Shown here piece by piece: positions 61,844 to 64,000 of a DNA stretch of 64,000 nucleotides (position 1 is the first letter of the stretch; every line of letters begins with the position of its first letter). The stretch is taken from positions 1 to 64,000 of the forward strand of contig JALQPE010001900.1 in the NCBI GenBank assembly GCA_030407315.1, in the 5' to 3' direction. Position numbers and translations under genes: made by a program. This DNA is from Asparagopsis taxiformis (Eukaryota > Rhodophyta > Florideophyceae > Bonnemaisoniales > Bonnemaisoniaceae). Under the pieces are notes generated by a model. It searched no databases, was not told where the DNA came from, and was given only the letters and a program-made list of their open reading frames with translations.

Positions 61844-64000
61844 AAGATAATAGGCTCTGTATATCTATCTGTTACGACAGATGAAGGGTGTACTGTACGT
61901 ATCAGGCATCTGATAATTGAAGGGTCATCTCAGTGGGTTGTCGGTCGAAATGTCACCAAGTTCTGCGACATTGTACACATAGGCAACAATATGCTCAAGA
62001 TCCCACCACATGATGAGCACCTCTCACCATTGTCAATATCCTTGATTGACTATGACCTACATTCCTATATTCCACACTCTGCTTTTCAGATGCATACAGA
62101 TGGAACCTCAAATGATGACCAGATGTCGATGTTTTGCGCAACATCGATTCTGACTTGCTCAACCATCGATATGCCATGGAAAGAAGCAAAACGTGTAATT
62201 GACAGAGTTCATAGGCACGTCTGTGGACACTCAACCTTCTCAGATATGAAGTTACTACTTCAGCGCAATGATCTTTGGAGTGAAGCTATTGAGAAATACT
62301 TACTCAAAACAATTGAGACCTGTACTAATTGTAAGGCTACCTCAGACCCTAAGCCTGCGCGAAAAGTCTCTTTAAGTACCCTAAACCGTTCATTCAACGA
62401 TAAGATCTGCATTGACCACATGTTTCTTGGTGACAATGCAGTTATACACATAATGGACTCTACAGTAAGGTACTCAGCTGGAATGATTGTACCTGACACA
62501 TCTATGCAACATGCAATTTGTGCGCTCGAGTCTCAATGGATATCACAATTTTGGATGCCAGGTGGTGTGATATTCGATCAAGCTTTTGACAATTCCATTT
62601 TCCGTTCATATCTAAACAAATGTGATATTGAACCAATCGCCCTTCCGCCTCGACGTCACAACAAAAATGTTCTTGAGTCAAAGCATAAGATACTGCGTGA
62701 TATATATATCCGTTTGAAGCATTGCAATGATATTGGTAACTTTGTAACCGAAGATATCATTATTCAGCAAACTTTTAGGATTTCAAATGATTTGTATGGG
62801 AATGATGTCATGTCATCACATGAACTCGCAAAAGGATACTCAAGACCAGTTATTTCAGGTGCAGCTCCACTGTTAGTACCTGATGAACTATACCGTGCTC
62901 ATGAGACTCTTATTGCGAAGAGAAAGCTTAATCTAATTTTGCGCTCTAAGCCGTCGATGTCCACACCGATAAAAGTTGGTGACATGGTTGAAGTCTTTAT
63001 TAAGCTTCAAAACGAAAAGCGTGGCAAATGGTCAACACCAAAACCTGTTCTGAACTATGATCCTAACACTCAGAGTGTCACAGTTCCAGGCAAAAAAGGA
63101 CGCTCTGTCCAAGCTGCTATCGAGGATGTACGAATATCTGTTAGTCATGACACATTTGCGCAAAGTGTACAAGAAGCAATTGACACATTGGATTCTTGTA
63201 TAGAAGACAAAATACACAACAATGGAAGTCAAGTACCAAATGAATCACTTTGCTCTGACCACAATGCTGATTTCGATCTTACATCAGATCAGAACGCCAT
63301 CCGACCAAATCAAGACGCAACTGATAATCATGCAAATAATGTCTCAACTCAAGAAGAAAATCCAAATGGAACCCTACCTCAAATTGGTGATGCAATTGAA
63401 GTATACTGGCCTGATGATAACACTTACTACTGTGGTACTGTCGAACAAATTGACGATGATGGCAAATATCACATATCATATGATGATGGTGATAATGAGA
63501 CCTTGGATCTAAGTACTGAACAGTGGAAATTTACCTCAGATTCTGTAATTAACAGTAACAAAATATCAATCATGCCTGGCACAGAACTCTCCAGTATTGA
63601 GAGACAAGCTATAGACCAGTACTACACTGCGTTCCATGAAAAAGAGTTCACTCTGCACCAAGCTCAAGGACTGCCCTCATTTGCAACACAGAATGCATAT
63701 GAAAAGGAAGAGGCTTCGTTTAAAAGGACAGTCAAAGAAGTACCGATCTCAAAAATTCCGCATGGTGCTAATGTAATTTCAAGTCATGTCATATACAAAG
63801 TGAAATCTACAGATGACGGCAACCGCCTCATCAAGGCAAGAATTGCACCCCACGGCAACCAAGATCATGATCGTGAAGGACTCAAAACAGATTCTGCAAC
63901 TTGCCCTCCTGTTGGAATTAGAATGTTGCTGTCTATTGCAGCAATATTTAATTGGAGCTTGGCCAAGATTGACTTCTCCTCAGCATTTTTACAAACTGGA
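61844..64000 (+). CDS. Copia-like Pol: protease end, integrase, Tudor-like domain, RT start
   Basis: The frame is open for 719 codons from the AA duplication to the end of the window and continues the Gag frame of 46049-47178. Protease C-terminus: I-I-E-G-S-S-Q-W-V-V-G-R-N-V-T (about 61915-61960). Integrase zinc region: H-R-H-V-C-G-H near 62210 and C-T-N-C near 62325; catalytic Asp in I-D-H-M-F (about 62412), Asp in F-D-Q-A-F-D-N (about 62575) and Glu in V-L-E-S-K-H-K (about 62674). A compact beta domain at about 63379-63534 (G-D-A-I-E-V-Y-W-P, Y-Y-C-G-T-V, Y-H-I-S-Y-D-D-G-D) resembles a Tudor domain. The RT begins near 63700 with H-V-I-Y-K-V-K and R-I-A-P-H-G-N, typical of copia, and reaches the first Asp motif (K-I-D-F-S-S-A-F-L-Q) at the window edge. 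No stop interrupts it, so the copia copy was coding when it was split. Confidence 0.9.

Overview
The window is a nest of transposable elements from a eukaryotic nuclear genome. Evidence is four classes of element, NB-ARC ATPase genes, a GRDP-type gene, spliceosomal-type splice motifs and long satellite-like repeats; there are no operons and no ribosome-binding sites. NB-ARC genes with WD40 repeats, an unusual copia polyprotein and compact P/S-rich genes would fit a multicellular red alga, but that is inference and no single gene proves it.

Region 1 (7-28254) is a giant foldback element of about 28.2 kb. Its termini are near-identical and inverted (CGTCTGTG...CACAGACG), with arms at 7-3608 and 25072-28254. 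Between the arms lie a degraded NB-ARC/WD40 gene on the minus strand (about 3638-7011), a GRDP-type gene on the plus strand with an in-frame TAG (7482-8861), and a tandem array of 5.316-kb units starting at 8475 (three full units and a fourth partial one). Each unit holds a fragment of the GRDP-type gene, a copy of most of the right arm, an array of exon-like 27-mers with splice motifs, and two minisatellites. The element sits inside the reverse transcriptase of a Ty3-like element on the minus strand (gag-pol to 30599, putative LTR 30661-30925).

Region 2 (30926-45926) is an NB-ARC gene on the minus strand. It is split by an intact 13.72-kb Ty3/gypsy chromovirus (31104-44823) with 807-bp LTRs that appear identical and a 5-bp duplication, CCCTC. 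Removing the insertion and one duplicate restores the NB-ARC reading frame. The chromovirus is much richer in GC than its surroundings. It has gag, a protease-RT-RNaseH-integrase-chromodomain pol, a textbook -1 frameshift signal at the gag/pol junction, and an additional 985-codon ORF on the opposite strand with no recognised homologue.

Region 3 (about 45.9 kb to the end) is a copia-like element on the plus strand. Its single frame is cut after the protease by a 14,665-bp element with CACTA-type ends (47179-61843) and a 2-bp AA duplication; the frame resumes exactly at 61844 and is open to the end of the window (integrase, a Tudor-like domain, start of RT). The CACTA-ended element has no recognisable transposase. 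It carries terminal GACAGT repeats, a 35-bp minisatellite, a decayed gene with a 2-oxoglutarate-oxygenase-like C-terminus, four clusters of perfect 39-bp hairpins, and a 172-bp satellite.

Relative order: the NB-ARC gene came first, then two Ty3 insertions into it. The foldback entered the older-looking Ty3 element. The CACTA-ended element entered the copia element. The 5.3-kb amplification and the chromovirus insertion look youngest, because their copies are essentially identical.
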